From: CAXTEJ01 sp964243295
GTDB lineage: Bacteria > Actinomycetota > Actinomycetes > Actinomycetales > Angustibacteraceae
Assembly: GCA_964243295.1 (NCBI GenBank)
Contig: CAXTEJ010000003.1
Coordinates: forward strand, 62,001-126,000
Length of the DNA: 64,000 bases
Direction of reading: 5' to 3'
Below are positions 56,010-64,000 of this stretch, piece after piece. Below the pieces are notes generated by a model that worked only from the letters and a program-made list of their open reading frames with translations, did no database searches and was not told the DNA's origin. Position numbers and translations under genes: made by a program. The first letter of the stretch is position 1; each line of letters starts with the position of its first letter.

Positions 56010-56166
56010 CTCGTCTGCCACCCCGACGCCAGGGACGGCCGCCTCCGCGACGGCGGGCCCTCGGCTGCGCGCGGGTGATCAACGGGCGCGAGGTTGGACC
56101 GGCCAGAATGCCCTGCGAGAACCACGCCATTGACCGCTGCGCGTCACATCCGTCCGGCCGGCCCGC

Positions 56167-56892
56167 TCAGGCGGTCGGCACCACGGTGAAGGCCTCGGCG
56201 AGCTTGCCCTCGGGCCACCCGGCCGCCGCGGCGATGGAGGTGCTCCAGCCGCGCAGCATGGTCTCCAGCTCGTCGCCGACGTGGCCGGTCTGGCTGGCGT
56301 GGGCCTGCAGTGCGGCTAGCTTGCGGTCGAACGTGGCGGTGACGTCGACCAGGTGGGTGCTGCCCTGGTGGGCCATGATCCACACCTCGAGGACCGACCA
56401 CGGCTCGAGGCCCTCGTCTGTCATCAGCTCGGGCCAGGCGAAAGGGTTGCGGGCCGCGGGGTAGATCGCGCGGATCGCCGCCTCGCCGGCCGCCAGGTGG
56501 TCGGGGTGGCTGGCTTGGATCCGCTCCCAGTTGCGCTCGGGCGACGGGATCAGCATGCGCTGCGGCCGCACCTGCCGGACGACGCGCACGATGTCGCGCT
56601 GCAGCCCGAACGTCGGCTCGAGCCAGCCGTCGCGGTAGCCGTCGAGGAACCGCACGTCCGTGACGCCGACGGCCGCCGCGGCTGCGCGCTGCTCGGCCTC
56701 GCGGATGACCGGCATCTGCTCGCGGGGCGTGTCGTCGAAGCCGCCCTGGTCGCCGTACGTGCAGAGCAGGTAGGTGACCTCGAAGCCGGCGTCGACGAAG
56801 GTCGCGACCGTGCCGGCGGCGCCGAAGTCGATGTCGTCGGGGTGGGCGGCGACGATGAGCACGCGCTCGATCTGGTCGTCGGGCAGGGGCAT
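56167..56892 (-). CDS. PIG-L family deacetylase (LmbE-like)
   Basis: Zinc-dependent N-acetyl-sugar deacetylase of 241 residues. Zinc ligands in AAHPDDIDFGAAG (about 15-27) and HPDHLAAG (about 129-136); the CTYGDQGG turn is also present. Homologues deacetylate GlcNAc-type groups, including MshB of mycothiol synthesis and the mycothiol S-conjugate amidase. ATG 56892 follows GAGGAGA. Convergent with the small orphan; divergent from pcrA across ~120 bp. Confidence 0.88.
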   Translation of the reverse strand: MPLPDDQIERVLIVAAHPDDIDFGAAGTVATFVDAGFEVTYLLCTYGDQGGFDDTPREQMPVIREAEQRAAAAAVGVTDVRFLDGYRDGWLEPTFGLQRDIVRVVRQVRPQRMLIPSPERNWERIQASHPDHLAAGEAAIRAIYPAARNPFAWPELMTDEGLEPWSVLEVWIMAHQGSTHLVDVTATFDRKLAALQAHASQTGHVGDELETMLRGWSTSIAAAAGWPEGKLAEAFTVVPTA

Positions 56893-57015
56893 GCGGCATC
56901 TCCTCAGCAGGGGGCCCGGCAGCGGGCTCGGCCATGCTAGGCCCGGGCCGCTGCACGGCCTCGCCCCGCCCGGCAGGACCGGCGATGTCGGTGCCGGGAC
57001 GTAGGCTGACGGGCG

Positions 57016-59544
57016 ATGAGCACCCTCTTCGACGACCTGCCGCTGGCCGGCCTCGGCTCGCCCGCCGGACGCCCGCCGCGCACTGCTGCCGACCCCGCCC
57101 GGGGGGCGGCGACGCAGCCGCACGACGGCGCGGCGGACGCGCCCGAGGGTGCGTCCCGCCGGCCGTCGCGCACGGCCGAAGAGCTGCTCGAGGGCCTCAA
57201 CCCCCAGCAGCGCGAGGCCGTGCTGCACTCCGGCTCGCCGCTGCTGATCGTGGCCGGCGCGGGCTCGGGCAAGACCCGCGTGCTGGCCCACCGCATCGCC
57301 TACCTGCTGGCCGCCCGCGACGTGCGGCCGGGCCAGGTGCTGGCGATCACCTTCACCAACAAGGCCGCCGGCGAGATGCGCGAGCGCGTCGCCGCTCTGG
57401 TCGGGCCGCGCGCGGCCGTCATGTGGGTGTCGACCTTCCACTCCGCATGCGTGCGCATCCTGCGCCGCGAGGCCGGCCACGTCGGCCTGAGGTCCTCGTT
57501 CTCGATCTACGACGCCGCCGACTCCCAGCGGCTCATGGCGCTGGTCTGCCGCGAGCTCGACCTCGACCCCAAGCGCAACCCGCCGCGGGCGTTCAGCGTG
57601 CAGGTGTCGAACCTCAAGAACGAGCTGGTCGACGAGGACACGTTCGCCGAGCGCGCCGCTGCCGAGGACGCCAGCGCCACCGACCGCACCCTCGCCGACG
57701 TCTACCGCATCTACCAGCAGCGGCTGCGGGAGGCCAACGCCCTCGACTTCGACGACATCATCATGACGACGGTCAACGTGCTGCAGGCCTTCCCGGACGT
57801 CGCCGAGCACTACCGCCGCCGGTTCCGGCACGTGATGGTCGACGAGTACCAGGACACCAACCACGCGCAGTACGTGCTGGTGCGCGAGCTGGTCGGGGGG
57901 TCGGTCACCGAGGCGACCGCGACCGCGCCGGTGCTCGCCGCCGACGGCACCGTCGTCCGGCCAGGGCGGGGGCAGTCCCTCGACGCCGCCGCGCTCGACG
58001 CGGCACCTGACGCCCCGCCGTCCGAGGGCGCCGTCGCGCCCCTCGAGCCCGCTGAGCTGACGGTCGTCGGCGACGCCGACCAGTCGATCTACGCCTTCCG
58101 CGGCGCCACGATCCGCAACATCGCCGAGTTCGAGAGCGACTACCCGAGCGCGAAGACGCTGCTGCTCGAGCAGAACTACCGCTCGACCCAGACGATCCTC
58201 GACGCCGCGAACGCGGTGATCGCCCGCAACCCCGACCGCCGCCCCAAGCGGCTGTGGACCGCGTCCGGTCTCGGCGACAAGATCGTCGGCTACGTCGCCG
58301 ATACCGAGCACGACGAGGCGTCGTTCGTCGCCGAGGAGATCGACACCCTCGGCGACCAGCACGGCGTCAAGCCCGGCGACGTAGCGGTGTTCTACCGCAC
58401 CAACGCCCAGTCGCGGGCGCTGGAGGAGGTGCTGGTGCGGGTGGGCCTGCCCTACCGCATCGTCGGAGGCACCCGCTTCTACGAGCGCCGCGAGGTCAAG
58501 GACGCGCTGGCCTACCTGCGGGTGCTGGCCAACGGCGCCGACACCGTCAACCTGCGGCGCATCCTCAACGTCCCCAAGCGCGGCATCGGCGACCGCGCCG
58601 AGGCCGTCGTGGCCCTGCTCGCCGACCGCGAGCGCATCGCCTTCGTCGAGGCGCTGGCCCGCGCCGACGAGGCGCCGGGCATCGCGACCCGCTCGCTCAC
58701 CTCCATCCGGGCGTTCACCGACCTACTGGAGGCGCTGCGCACGCTCGTCGAGTCCGGCGCCGGGCCGGCGACCGTGCTGGAGGCCGTGCTCGAGCAGACC
58801 GGCTACGTCGCCGAGCTGCAGGACAGCCGCGACCCGCAGGACGAGACCCGCGTCGAGAACCTCGCCGAGCTGGTGCAGGTCGCCCGCGAGTTCGAGGAGT
58901 CGGCACCCGACGGCACGCTCACCGACTTCCTCGAGCGGGTGTCGCTGGTGGCCGACAGCGACGACATCCCCGACGCCGACGCCATCGAGCAGGGCGTCGT
59001 CACGCTCATGACGCTCCACACCGCCAAGGGCCTGGAGTTCCCCGTCGTCTTCCTCACCGGGCTCGAGGACGGCGTCTTCCCCCACCTGCGGGCGCTCGCC
59101 GACACCCGCGAGCTGGAGGAGGAGCGCCGGCTCGCGTACGTCGGCATCACCCGGGCCCGCGAGCGGCTCTACGTCTCGCGGGCCGCGGTGCGCAGCGCGT
59201 GGGGCGCGCCGTCGTACAACCCGGCCTCGCGGTTCCTCGACGAGCTGCCCGCCGAGCTCGTGGACTGGCGGCGCGGCGAGTCCAGCAGCGCGGCGTACGG
59301 CGCGGGGCGGGCGGCGTCCACACCCGCCGTGGCGCGCCTGGCCGGCAAACCAGGGGTGCGCTCGCCCGGCAACCGCCCGGTCATCCACCTGATGGCCGGC
59401 GACCGCGTCACCCACGACACCTTCGGCCTCGGCACCGTCGTGCGCGTCGAGGGCGAGGGCGACAAGGCCATGGCCCACGTCGACTTCCGGGACGAGGGCA
59501 CCAAGCGGCTGCTGCTGCGGTACGCGCCCGTCGAGAAGCTCTGA
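57016..59544 (+). CDS. pcrA: ATP-dependent DNA helicase PcrA/UvrD
   Basis: Superfamily 1A helicase of 842 residues acting in nucleotide-excision repair, replication restart and recombination control. Walker A AGAGSGKTRVLAHRIAYL at about 80; Walker B DEYQDTNHAQY at about 276; motif III VVGDADQSIYAFRGA; motif VI TTLHTAKGLEFP-type block and VGITRARERLY near 710. An Ala/Asp-rich insert (about 300-345) splits domain 1A, common in actinobacterial PcrA. A C-terminal Tudor-like domain follows. The first 60 residues are an unconserved tail. Confidence 0.96.
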   Translation: MSTLFDDLPLAGLGSPAGRPPRTAADPARGAATQPHDGAADAPEGASRRPSRTAEELLEGLNPQQREAVLHSGSPLLIVAGAGSGKTRVLAHRIAYLLAARDVRPGQVLAITFTNKAAGEMRERVAALVGPRAAVMWVSTFHSACVRILRREAGHVGLRSSFSIYDAADSQRLMALVCRELDLDPKRNPPRAFSVQVSNLKNELVDEDTFAERAAAEDASATDRTLADVYRIYQQRLREANALDFDDIIMTTVNVLQAFPDVAEHYRRRFRHVMVDEYQDTNHAQYVLVRELVGGSVTEATATAPVLAADGTVVRPGRGQSLDAAALDAAPDAPPSEGAVAPLEPAELTVVGDADQSIYAFRGATIRNIAEFESDYPSAKTLLLEQNYRSTQTILDAANAVIARNPDRRPKRLWTASGLGDKIVGYVADTEHDEASFVAEEIDTLGDQHGVKPGDVAVFYRTNAQSRALEEVLVRVGLPYRIVGGTRFYERREVKDALAYLRVLANGADTVNLRRILNVPKRGIGDRAEAVVALLADRERIAFVEALARADEAPGIATRSLTSIRAFTDLLEALRTLVESGAGPATVLEAVLEQTGYVAELQDSRDPQDETRVENLAELVQVAREFEESAPDGTLTDFLERVSLVADSDDIPDADAIEQGVVTLMTLHTAKGLEFPVVFLTGLEDGVFPHLRALADTRELEEERRLAYVGITRARERLYVSRAAVRSAWGAPSYNPASRFLDELPAELVDWRRGESSSAAYGAGRAASTPAVARLAGKPGVRSPGNRPVIHLMAGDRVTHDTFGLGTVVRVEGEGDKAMAHVDFRDEGTKRLLLRYAPVEKL

Positions 59545-59625
59545 GCGGGTGCGTCGACCCGTCGGGCGCACGAACCGGGCCGGCCCGGGTAGCACGCACA
59601 TCAGTCGAGACGCACCAGGAGCAGC

Positions 59626-60360
59626 ATGACCACGCCCACCCGTGAGCGACCCGCCGAACCCGAGTCGAGCCTCGGTCTCGGCACGGCGCAGGTGGCCGCG
59701 AGCGCCCTCGCCGCGGTGTCGGCCTCTCTGGCTGCGTCGTTCCTCGGCGTCGCCGGCACGATCATCGGCGCGGGGGTCGGTGCCGTCGTCGCCACCGTGG
59801 GCTCCGCGGTCTACACCCACTCGCTGCGGACGGCGAGCGCCCGGCTGCGCGAGCTGCGACCGGTGCGCTCGCACGGCGGGGGCGACCTGCCGGTGACCGA
59901 AGCGCTGCCGGTCGTGCCGCAGCGGCGCCGCCCCTCGAGGGCGATGTGGCTCAGCGCGATCGCGGTCGTGGCCGCGGGCATCGCGATCGCGCTCGGCGGC
60001 ATCACGGCCGCCGAGGCTCTGCTCGGCCGCACCATCTCCGGTGGCGGCGGTCAGGGCACGAGCGTCGGCAGCGTCGTCTCCGGCGTCACGACGCCGAAGC
60101 GGTCGACCCCCTCACCGACGCCCGGCGCTACCACGCCGACCTCGACGCCCACGGCGTCGCCGTCCGACACCGCCCCGTCGTCCACCGCCAGCCCCTCCGC
60201 CACACCCACGGACGACACCACACCGACCGGCGACGTCACCGCCGAGCCCACGAGCGAGCCGACCGCCGAGCCGACGTCGGGCCCGACGTCCGAGCCGACT
60301 GGCCCCCCGCAGGACGGCGCGTCCGCCGCCCCGACGGACGGTGCCGCCCCGACCCCCTGA
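59626..60360 (+). CDS. Membrane protein with Thr/Pro/Ser-rich tail
   Basis: Protein of 244 residues. A GAGVGAVVATVGSAVYTHSL segment (about 46-66) forms one helix, and residues about 105-128 a second. The last ~100 residues are a low-complexity Thr/Pro/Ser/Glu tail expected to be extracytoplasmic or wall-spanning and possibly glycosylated. Homologues of unknown function occur between pcrA and an M23 peptidase in other actinobacteria. It converges on the peptidase gene across a strong hairpin. Confidence 0.72.
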   Translation: MTTPTRERPAEPESSLGLGTAQVAASALAAVSASLAASFLGVAGTIIGAGVGAVVATVGSAVYTHSLRTASARLRELRPVRSHGGGDLPVTEALPVVPQRRRPSRAMWLSAIAVVAAGIAIALGGITAAEALLGRTISGGGGQGTSVGSVVSGVTTPKRSTPSPTPGATTPTSTPTASPSDTAPSSTASPSATPTDDTTPTGDVTAEPTSEPTAEPTSGPTSEPTGPPQDGASAAPTDGAAPTP

Positions 60361-60373
60361 TCTGCGACCGGAC

Positions 60374-60415
60374 GACGAAGGCCCCGGTCCCAGCGAGGGG
60401 AACGGGGCCATCGTC
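60374..60415. terminator. Bidirectional terminator hairpin
   Basis: GACGA-A-GGCCCCG pairs with CGGGGCC-A-TCGTC (12 paired bases, one A-A mismatch), with a second inner pairing TCCC/GGGG. It sits between the convergent ends of the Thr/Pro-rich membrane protein and the M23 peptidase, ready to stop both transcripts. Confidence 0.75.
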
Positions 60416-60446
60416 CACCGGGAGGCCCGCGGTTGCGCCAGCGCCC

Positions 60447-61331
60447 TCAGACGTCGAGGCCGCGCTCGGCGAGCCAGGGCTGCGGGTCGACCGGGCCACC
60501 GTCGTCGGGGTGGATCTCCAGGTGCAGGTGGGGGCCGGTGGAGTGCCCGGTGTTGCCGGTCGCACCGACGACCTCACCCGGCTCGACCTGCTCGCCGACC
60601 CCGACGTCGATCGAGGACAGGTGGCCGTACCAGCTGACGGTGCCGTCCCAGTAGCGGATCTCCAGCTTGGTGCCGTAGCCGCTCTGCTGGCCGGCGAAGA
60701 TCACCGTGCCGGTCGACATGGCGTGGGCGGGCGTCCCGACGGGAGCCGCGAAGTCGTCGCCGGCGTGCAGCCGGCCCCAGCGGTAGCCGAAGGGCGAGCT
60801 GAACCGGTACGACTTCACTGGAAGCACCCAGTCGTGCTCACGCTCGGCGGCAGCCTTCTCGGCCGCCACCTCCTTCGCCTGCTGGTCGGCGACGAGCTTG
60901 GCTCGGGCGGCGACCAGCTTGGCGCGGGCGGCGGCGCGACTGGCCCGGGCGCGGGCCTCGGCGCGCTTGCGGGCGACCTTCTTGGCCACGACGCGCGCGG
61001 CGGCGACGCGCTGGGCGTCGGCGCGGGCCTGCGTGACGTGCCGGGCCTCGGCGATGCGGTCGAGGGGCCCCTGCACCGCGATGGCGGCCGAGGCCGCCGA
61101 CGGCTGGGCGTTGGCCGTGGTCGGCGACGCGGAGCCGGCGACCACGACACTCACGGCCGTGAGCGTGACGACGGCGGCGGCGGCCCCCGGAAGCGTCACC
61201 AGGCGGTGCGCGCGCGCGGGGCGCTCGACGCGGTGCTGGGCTCGGTGGCGTCCGCGCTCGGGCGCCGCTCGGCCGCCGGCGACGGCACCGCGCTCGTCGC
61301 AGGACGGGCGTTCGGGGGCGCGGTCGGTCAC
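60447..61331 (-). CDS. Secreted M23 family peptidase (peptidoglycan endopeptidase)
   Basis: Exported protein of 294 residues. The n-region is long and basic, with the hydrophobic core at about 44-64. A coiled, Arg/Ala-rich helix (about 96-160) precedes the LytM domain (about 168-290). Zinc ligands are H and D in [12 protein letters not shown] and H-L-H in [12 protein letters not shown]. It cuts cross-bridges in the cell wall. I choose GTG 61331 (GGAG 7 bases upstream) over longer frames. A 17-bp palindrome lies ~49 bp upstream. Confidence 0.88.
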   Translation of the reverse strand: MTDRAPERPSCDERGAVAGGRAAPERGRHRAQHRVERPARAHRLVTLPGAAAAVVTLTAVSVVVAGSASPTTANAQPSAASAAIAVQGPLDRIAEARHVTQARADAQRVAAARVVAKKVARKRAEARARASRAAARAKLVAARAKLVADQQAKEVAAEKAAAEREHDWVLPVKSYRFSSPFGYRWGRLHAGDDFAAPVGTPAHAMSTGTVIFAGQQSGYGTKLEIRYWDGTVSWYGHLSSIDVGVGEQVEPGEVVGATGNTGHSTGPHLHLEIHPDDGGPVDPQPWLAERGLDV

Positions 61332-61379
61332 GGCGGCTCCAGGTCGGTGCGGGTGGGGGATCTCCTCGACTGTAGGAGA

Positions 61380-61396
61380 GGTCACGGTTCGTGACC
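61380..61396. promoter_or_regulatory. Palindrome upstream of the M23 peptidase gene
   Basis: GGTCACG-GTT-CGTGACC, perfect 7-bp arms with a 3-bp centre, 49 bp before the M23 start and 90 bp before the divergent B12-binding gene. It has the size and position of a transcription-factor site; the regulator is unknown. Confidence 0.5.
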
Positions 61397-61485
61397 AAAT
61401 CGCTTCAGCTCGGCTGTGGACGGTGCCGGAGCCGGCGCGACCCTCGCGGTCTACGCTGCGACCGCACGCGGACGAGGAGGTCGGG

Positions 61486-62034
61486 ATGGGCGGCGACGTC
61501 GAGCAGGACGCCGGGCTCGACGCCGGGCAGGGTGCCGCAGCCGAGGGCGGGCGGCCCGGCGGGCGCGAGGGGTTCGTGACGGGGGCGCAGCAGGCGGACG
61601 TCGACCCGAACGCTGCGGCGCCACCTCGCCCGCGGCGCTCCAGCCCCATCCGGGTCGTCGTCGCCAAGGCCGGGCTCGACGGTCACGACCGGGGCGCCAA
61701 GGTCGTCGCGCGGGCCCTGCGCGACGCCGGCATGGAGGTCGTCTACACCGGGCTGCACCAGAGCCCCGAGCAGGTCGTCGCGGCCGCGCTGCAGGAGGAC
61801 GCCGACGTCGTCGGGCTGTCCGTGCTCTCCGGCGCCCACCTCACGCTCTTCGCGCGCGTGTGCGCGCTGCTGCGCGAGCAGGACGCCGACGACATCATCG
61901 TCTTCGGCGGCGGCATCATCCCCGCCGCCGACGTCCCCGAGCTGCTCGCGCTGGGCGTCGCGGCGGTGTTCGGCCCGGGCGCCACGACGGCGTCCATCGT
62001 CGACTGGCTCGAGGAGCACGTCCCGGCGACCTGA
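61486..62034 (+). CDS. Stand-alone cobalamin-binding protein (methylmalonyl-CoA mutase C-terminal type)
   Basis: Cytoplasmic protein of 182 residues. The B12-binding domain (about 55-180) has the D65-x-H67-x-x-G70 motif in [15 protein letters not shown], with [11 protein letters not shown] and [14 protein letters not shown] downstream, as in the small subunit of split acyl-CoA mutases. The first ~50 residues are disordered. ATG 61486 follows AGGAGG. No mutase large subunit is in the window, so its partner is elsewhere. Neighbouring sucCD handles succinyl-CoA, the mutase product. Confidence 0.87.
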   Translation: MGGDVEQDAGLDAGQGAAAEGGRPGGREGFVTGAQQADVDPNAAAPPRPRRSSPIRVVVAKAGLDGHDRGAKVVARALRDAGMEVVYTGLHQSPEQVVAAALQEDADVVGLSVLSGAHLTLFARVCALLREQDADDIIVFGGGIIPAADVPELLALGVAAVFGPGATTASIVDWLEEHVPAT

Positions 62035-62240
62035 CCGGTTCGTCCCGCCCGGTGCGCACATCGGTGAACTGCGCGGCGCGTCGGCTGTGGCGTACGTCGC
62101 ACCCGCCGCCGCGGGTTCGGCTGGCATGAGGATCGCGCCACTAGGCTCGGGCATCGGCTCGCGGGGCACCGTGCCGGCACCCGTCCGATGACCCCGTGAC
62201 GCGACGATGCCGTCAGGCGCAGAAGGCGAGGACGAGAAGC

Positions 62241-63416
62241 GTGGACCTCTTCGAGTACCAGGCACGTGACCTGTTCGCCGAGCACGGGGTACCCGTGCTC
62301 GAGGCGGCGGTCGCCGAGACCGCCGAGGACGCCCGGGCCGGCGCCGAGCGCATCGGCGGCGGCACCGTGGTCGTCAAGGCGCAGGTGAAGGTGGGTGGCC
62401 GCGGCAAGGCCGGCGGCGTCAAGCTCGCCCGCAGCCCCGAGGAGGCCGGCGTCAAGGCCGGCGAGATCCTCGGCATGGACATCAAGGGCCACACCGTCCA
62501 CCGCGTGATGGTCGCGCAGGGCGCGTCCATCGCCGAGGAGTACTACTTCTCGGTGCTGCTCGACCGCGCTAACCGTCGCTACCTCGCCATGGCCTCCCGC
62601 GAGGGCGGCATGGAGATCGAGCAGCTCGCCGTCGAGCGCCCGGAGGCGCTGGCCCGCGTGGCCGTCGACCCGCTGGTCGGCATCGACGAGGCGAAGGCGC
62701 GCGAGATCGTCGACGAGGCCGGCTTCGCCGATGACGTCAAGGACGACATCGCCCGCGTGATCCAGCAGCTGTGGGTCGTCTACCGCGACGAGGACGCCAC
62801 GCTCGTCGAGGTCAACCCGCTGGTCAAGACCACCGACGGCGCCATCGTCGCCCTCGACGGGAAGGTGAGCCTCGACGAGAACGCCGGGTTCCGGCACCCC
62901 GCCCACAAGGGGCTCGAGGACGCCGCCGCGGCCGACCCGCTCGAGGCCGCGGCCAAGGCCAAGGGCCTCAACTACGTCAAGCTCGACGGCGAGGTGGGGA
63001 TCATCGGCAACGGCGCGGGGCTGGTCATGAGCACCTTGGACGTCGTCGCGTACGCCGGCGAGGAGTTCGGCGGGGTGAAGCCCGCCAACTTCCTCGACAT
63101 CGGCGGCGGCGCCTCGGCGCAGGTCATGGCCGACGGGCTCGACATCATCCTGGGGGACGCGCAGGTCAGGAGCGTCTTCGTCAACGTCTTCGGCGGCATC
63201 ACCGCCTGCGACGAGGTGGCCAACGGGATCGTGCAGGCCCTCGCGATGCTCGGTGACGCGGCCACCAAGCCCCTCGTCGTCCGGCTCGACGGCAACAACG
63301 TCGTGGAGGGACGCCGCATCCTGGCCGAGGCGGCGCACCCGCTCGTCACGGTCGTCGACACCATGGACGGTGCCGCGCGCGCCGCCGCCGAGCTCGCCTC
63401 GAAGGCAGGGAACTGA
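62241..63416 (+). CDS. sucC: Succinyl-CoA synthetase beta subunit
   Basis: TCA-cycle enzyme of 391 residues that with SucD converts succinyl-CoA to succinate and a nucleoside triphosphate. ATP-grasp domain at about 1-235, beginning [20 protein letters not shown], with [21 protein letters not shown]. CoA-ligase domain has [17 protein letters not shown] and [21 protein letters not shown] 62241 start; the stop is 1 bp before the sucD start. Confidence 0.96.
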   Translation: MDLFEYQARDLFAEHGVPVLEAAVAETAEDARAGAERIGGGTVVVKAQVKVGGRGKAGGVKLARSPEEAGVKAGEILGMDIKGHTVHRVMVAQGASIAEEYYFSVLLDRANRRYLAMASREGGMEIEQLAVERPEALARVAVDPLVGIDEAKAREIVDEAGFADDVKDDIARVIQQLWVVYRDEDATLVEVNPLVKTTDGAIVALDGKVSLDENAGFRHPAHKGLEDAAAADPLEAAAKAKGLNYVKLDGEVGIIGNGAGLVMSTLDVVAYAGEEFGGVKPANFLDIGGGASAQVMADGLDIILGDAQVRSVFVNVFGGITACDEVANGIVQALAMLGDAATKPLVVRLDGNNVVEGRRILAEAAHPLVTVVDTMDGAARAAAELASKAGN

Positions 63417-63417
63417 C

Positions 63418-64000
63418 ATGGCCATCTTCCTCACCGCCAGCAGCCGGGTCATCGTGCAGGGCATGACCGGCTCCGAGGGCCGCAAGCACACCCAGCGGAT
63501 GCTCGCGTCTGGCACGAACGTCGTGGGCGGCGTCACGCCTGGCAAGGGCGGCCAGAGCGTCGAGTTCGACGGCGGCGTGACGGTGCCGGTGTTCGGCTCG
63601 GTCGGCGAGGCGCGCGAGGCCACCGGCGCCGACGTCACGGTCATCTTCGTGCCCGCCAAGTTCACCCGCGGCGCGGTCATGGAGGCCGTCGACGCCGGCA
63701 TCCCGCTCGCCGTCTGCATCACCGAGGGCGTGCCGGTGAAGGACTCGGCCGAGTTCTTCACCCACGCGCAGGCCTCGGGGACGACTCGGCTGATCGGCCC
63801 CAACTGCCCTGGCCTGATCAGCCCCGGGCAGGCGAACGCGGGCATCATCCCGGCGGACATCAGCGGCGCCGGCCGCATCGGCCTGGTCAGCAAGTCCGGC
63901 ACCCTGACCTACCAGATGATGTACGAGCTGCGGGACTTCGGCTTCAGCACCGCCATCGGCATCGGCGGCGACCCGGTCATCGGCACCACCCACATCGACG
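63418..64000 (+). CDS. sucD: Succinyl-CoA synthetase alpha subunit (cut by window edge)
   Basis: First 194 residues visible. The CoA-binding Rossmann domain opens [20 protein letters not shown], then [28 protein letters not shown] and [19 protein letters not shown], followed by the start of the ligase domain ([37 protein letters not shown]). The phospho-histidine lies beyond the window. Coupled to sucC. Confidence 0.96.
   Translation, partial: MAIFLTASSRVIVQGMTGSEGRKHTQRMLASGTNVVGGVTPGKGGQSVEFDGGVTVPVFGSVGEAREATGADVTVIFVPAKFTRGAVMEAVDAGIPLAVCITEGVPVKDSAEFFTHAQASGTTRLIGPNCPGLISPGQANAGIIPADISGAGRIGLVSKSGTLTYQMMYELRDFGFSTAIGIGGDPVIGTTHID

Noticed and set aside
56167..58362. 731-residue version of the PIG-L deacetylase
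   Set aside because: The upstream part is antisense to pcrA; ATG 56892 with a ribosome site begins the conserved domain.
59575..59588. Palindrome CCGGGCCGGCCCGG after pcrA as terminator
   Set aside because: Pure G/C palindromes of this length arise easily at this composition; spacing and lack of loop make a terminator unlikely.

Overview
The window is very GC-rich DNA with strong third-position G/C, many GTG starts and GTGA/ATGA stop-start overlaps. It carries actinobacterial marker genes: SURF1, DUF3817-guaA, PspC-kinase-LuxR, pcrA, a stand-alone B12-binding protein and sucCD. It reads as the chromosome of a free-living actinomycete. I cannot name the genus from the sequence alone. No rRNA, tRNA or CRISPR array was seen.

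Layout. (1) 1-6205, minus strand: an oligopeptide-type ABC permease pair, a GntR/FCD regulator and an M20 amidohydrolase (with a candidate operator), then a sugar kinase and a zinc polyol dehydrogenase. (2) 6278-12809: a MetX-like hydrolase and a two-gene ABC exporter point at each other across a 2 kb repeat island. The island holds nine copies of a short palindrome-containing repeat, a longer ~178 bp unit in tandem and inverted copies, and an IS30-family element. (3) 12904-15631: SURF1, DUF3817, guaA. (4) 15821-28649: a glycan-biosynthesis locus with a flippase fused to a GT-C-like domain, four GT4-type and one GT2 glycosyltransferases, and two exported GH5-like glycosidases. (5) 28899-38594: a zinc-knuckle protein, a DUF4397 surface protein with a lipoprotein sortase, a hydrolase, an amidase, a GH15-like hydrolase, a sugar nucleotidyltransferase, two Nudix proteins and a glutathionyl-hydroquinone-reductase-type enzyme. 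(6) 38620-46656: a LiaFSR-like envelope-stress module, a LarA-like protein, an MFS transporter and a glycerophosphodiesterase ending in a strong terminator. (7) 46704-56166: an island of accessory character with a mobilization-gene relic, an orphan gene, a MazE/MazF-type toxin-antitoxin pair with its operator, a membrane-embedded spermidine-synthase-like protein, an IS-like scar, a HEPN-type protein, a 27-bp tandem repeat, a formamidase-permease pair, a reductase and a 55-residue orphan. (8) 56167-64000: PIG-L deacetylase, pcrA, a Thr/Pro-rich membrane protein, an M23 peptidase, a B12-binding protein, sucC and the start of sucD.

How the genes work together. Region 4 looks like one surface-glycan factory: glycosyltransferases build the polymer, the fused membrane protein would flip and modify or extend it, and the two exported hydrolases would trim it. 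The sortase pair, the GH15-like enzyme and the nucleotidyltransferase downstream may serve the same surface. The PspC module senses envelope damage. The two exporter subunits carry complementary motif losses that leave exactly one complete ATP site. Both convergent genes flanking the repeat island end inside repeat copies, so the repeats have rewritten gene ends.
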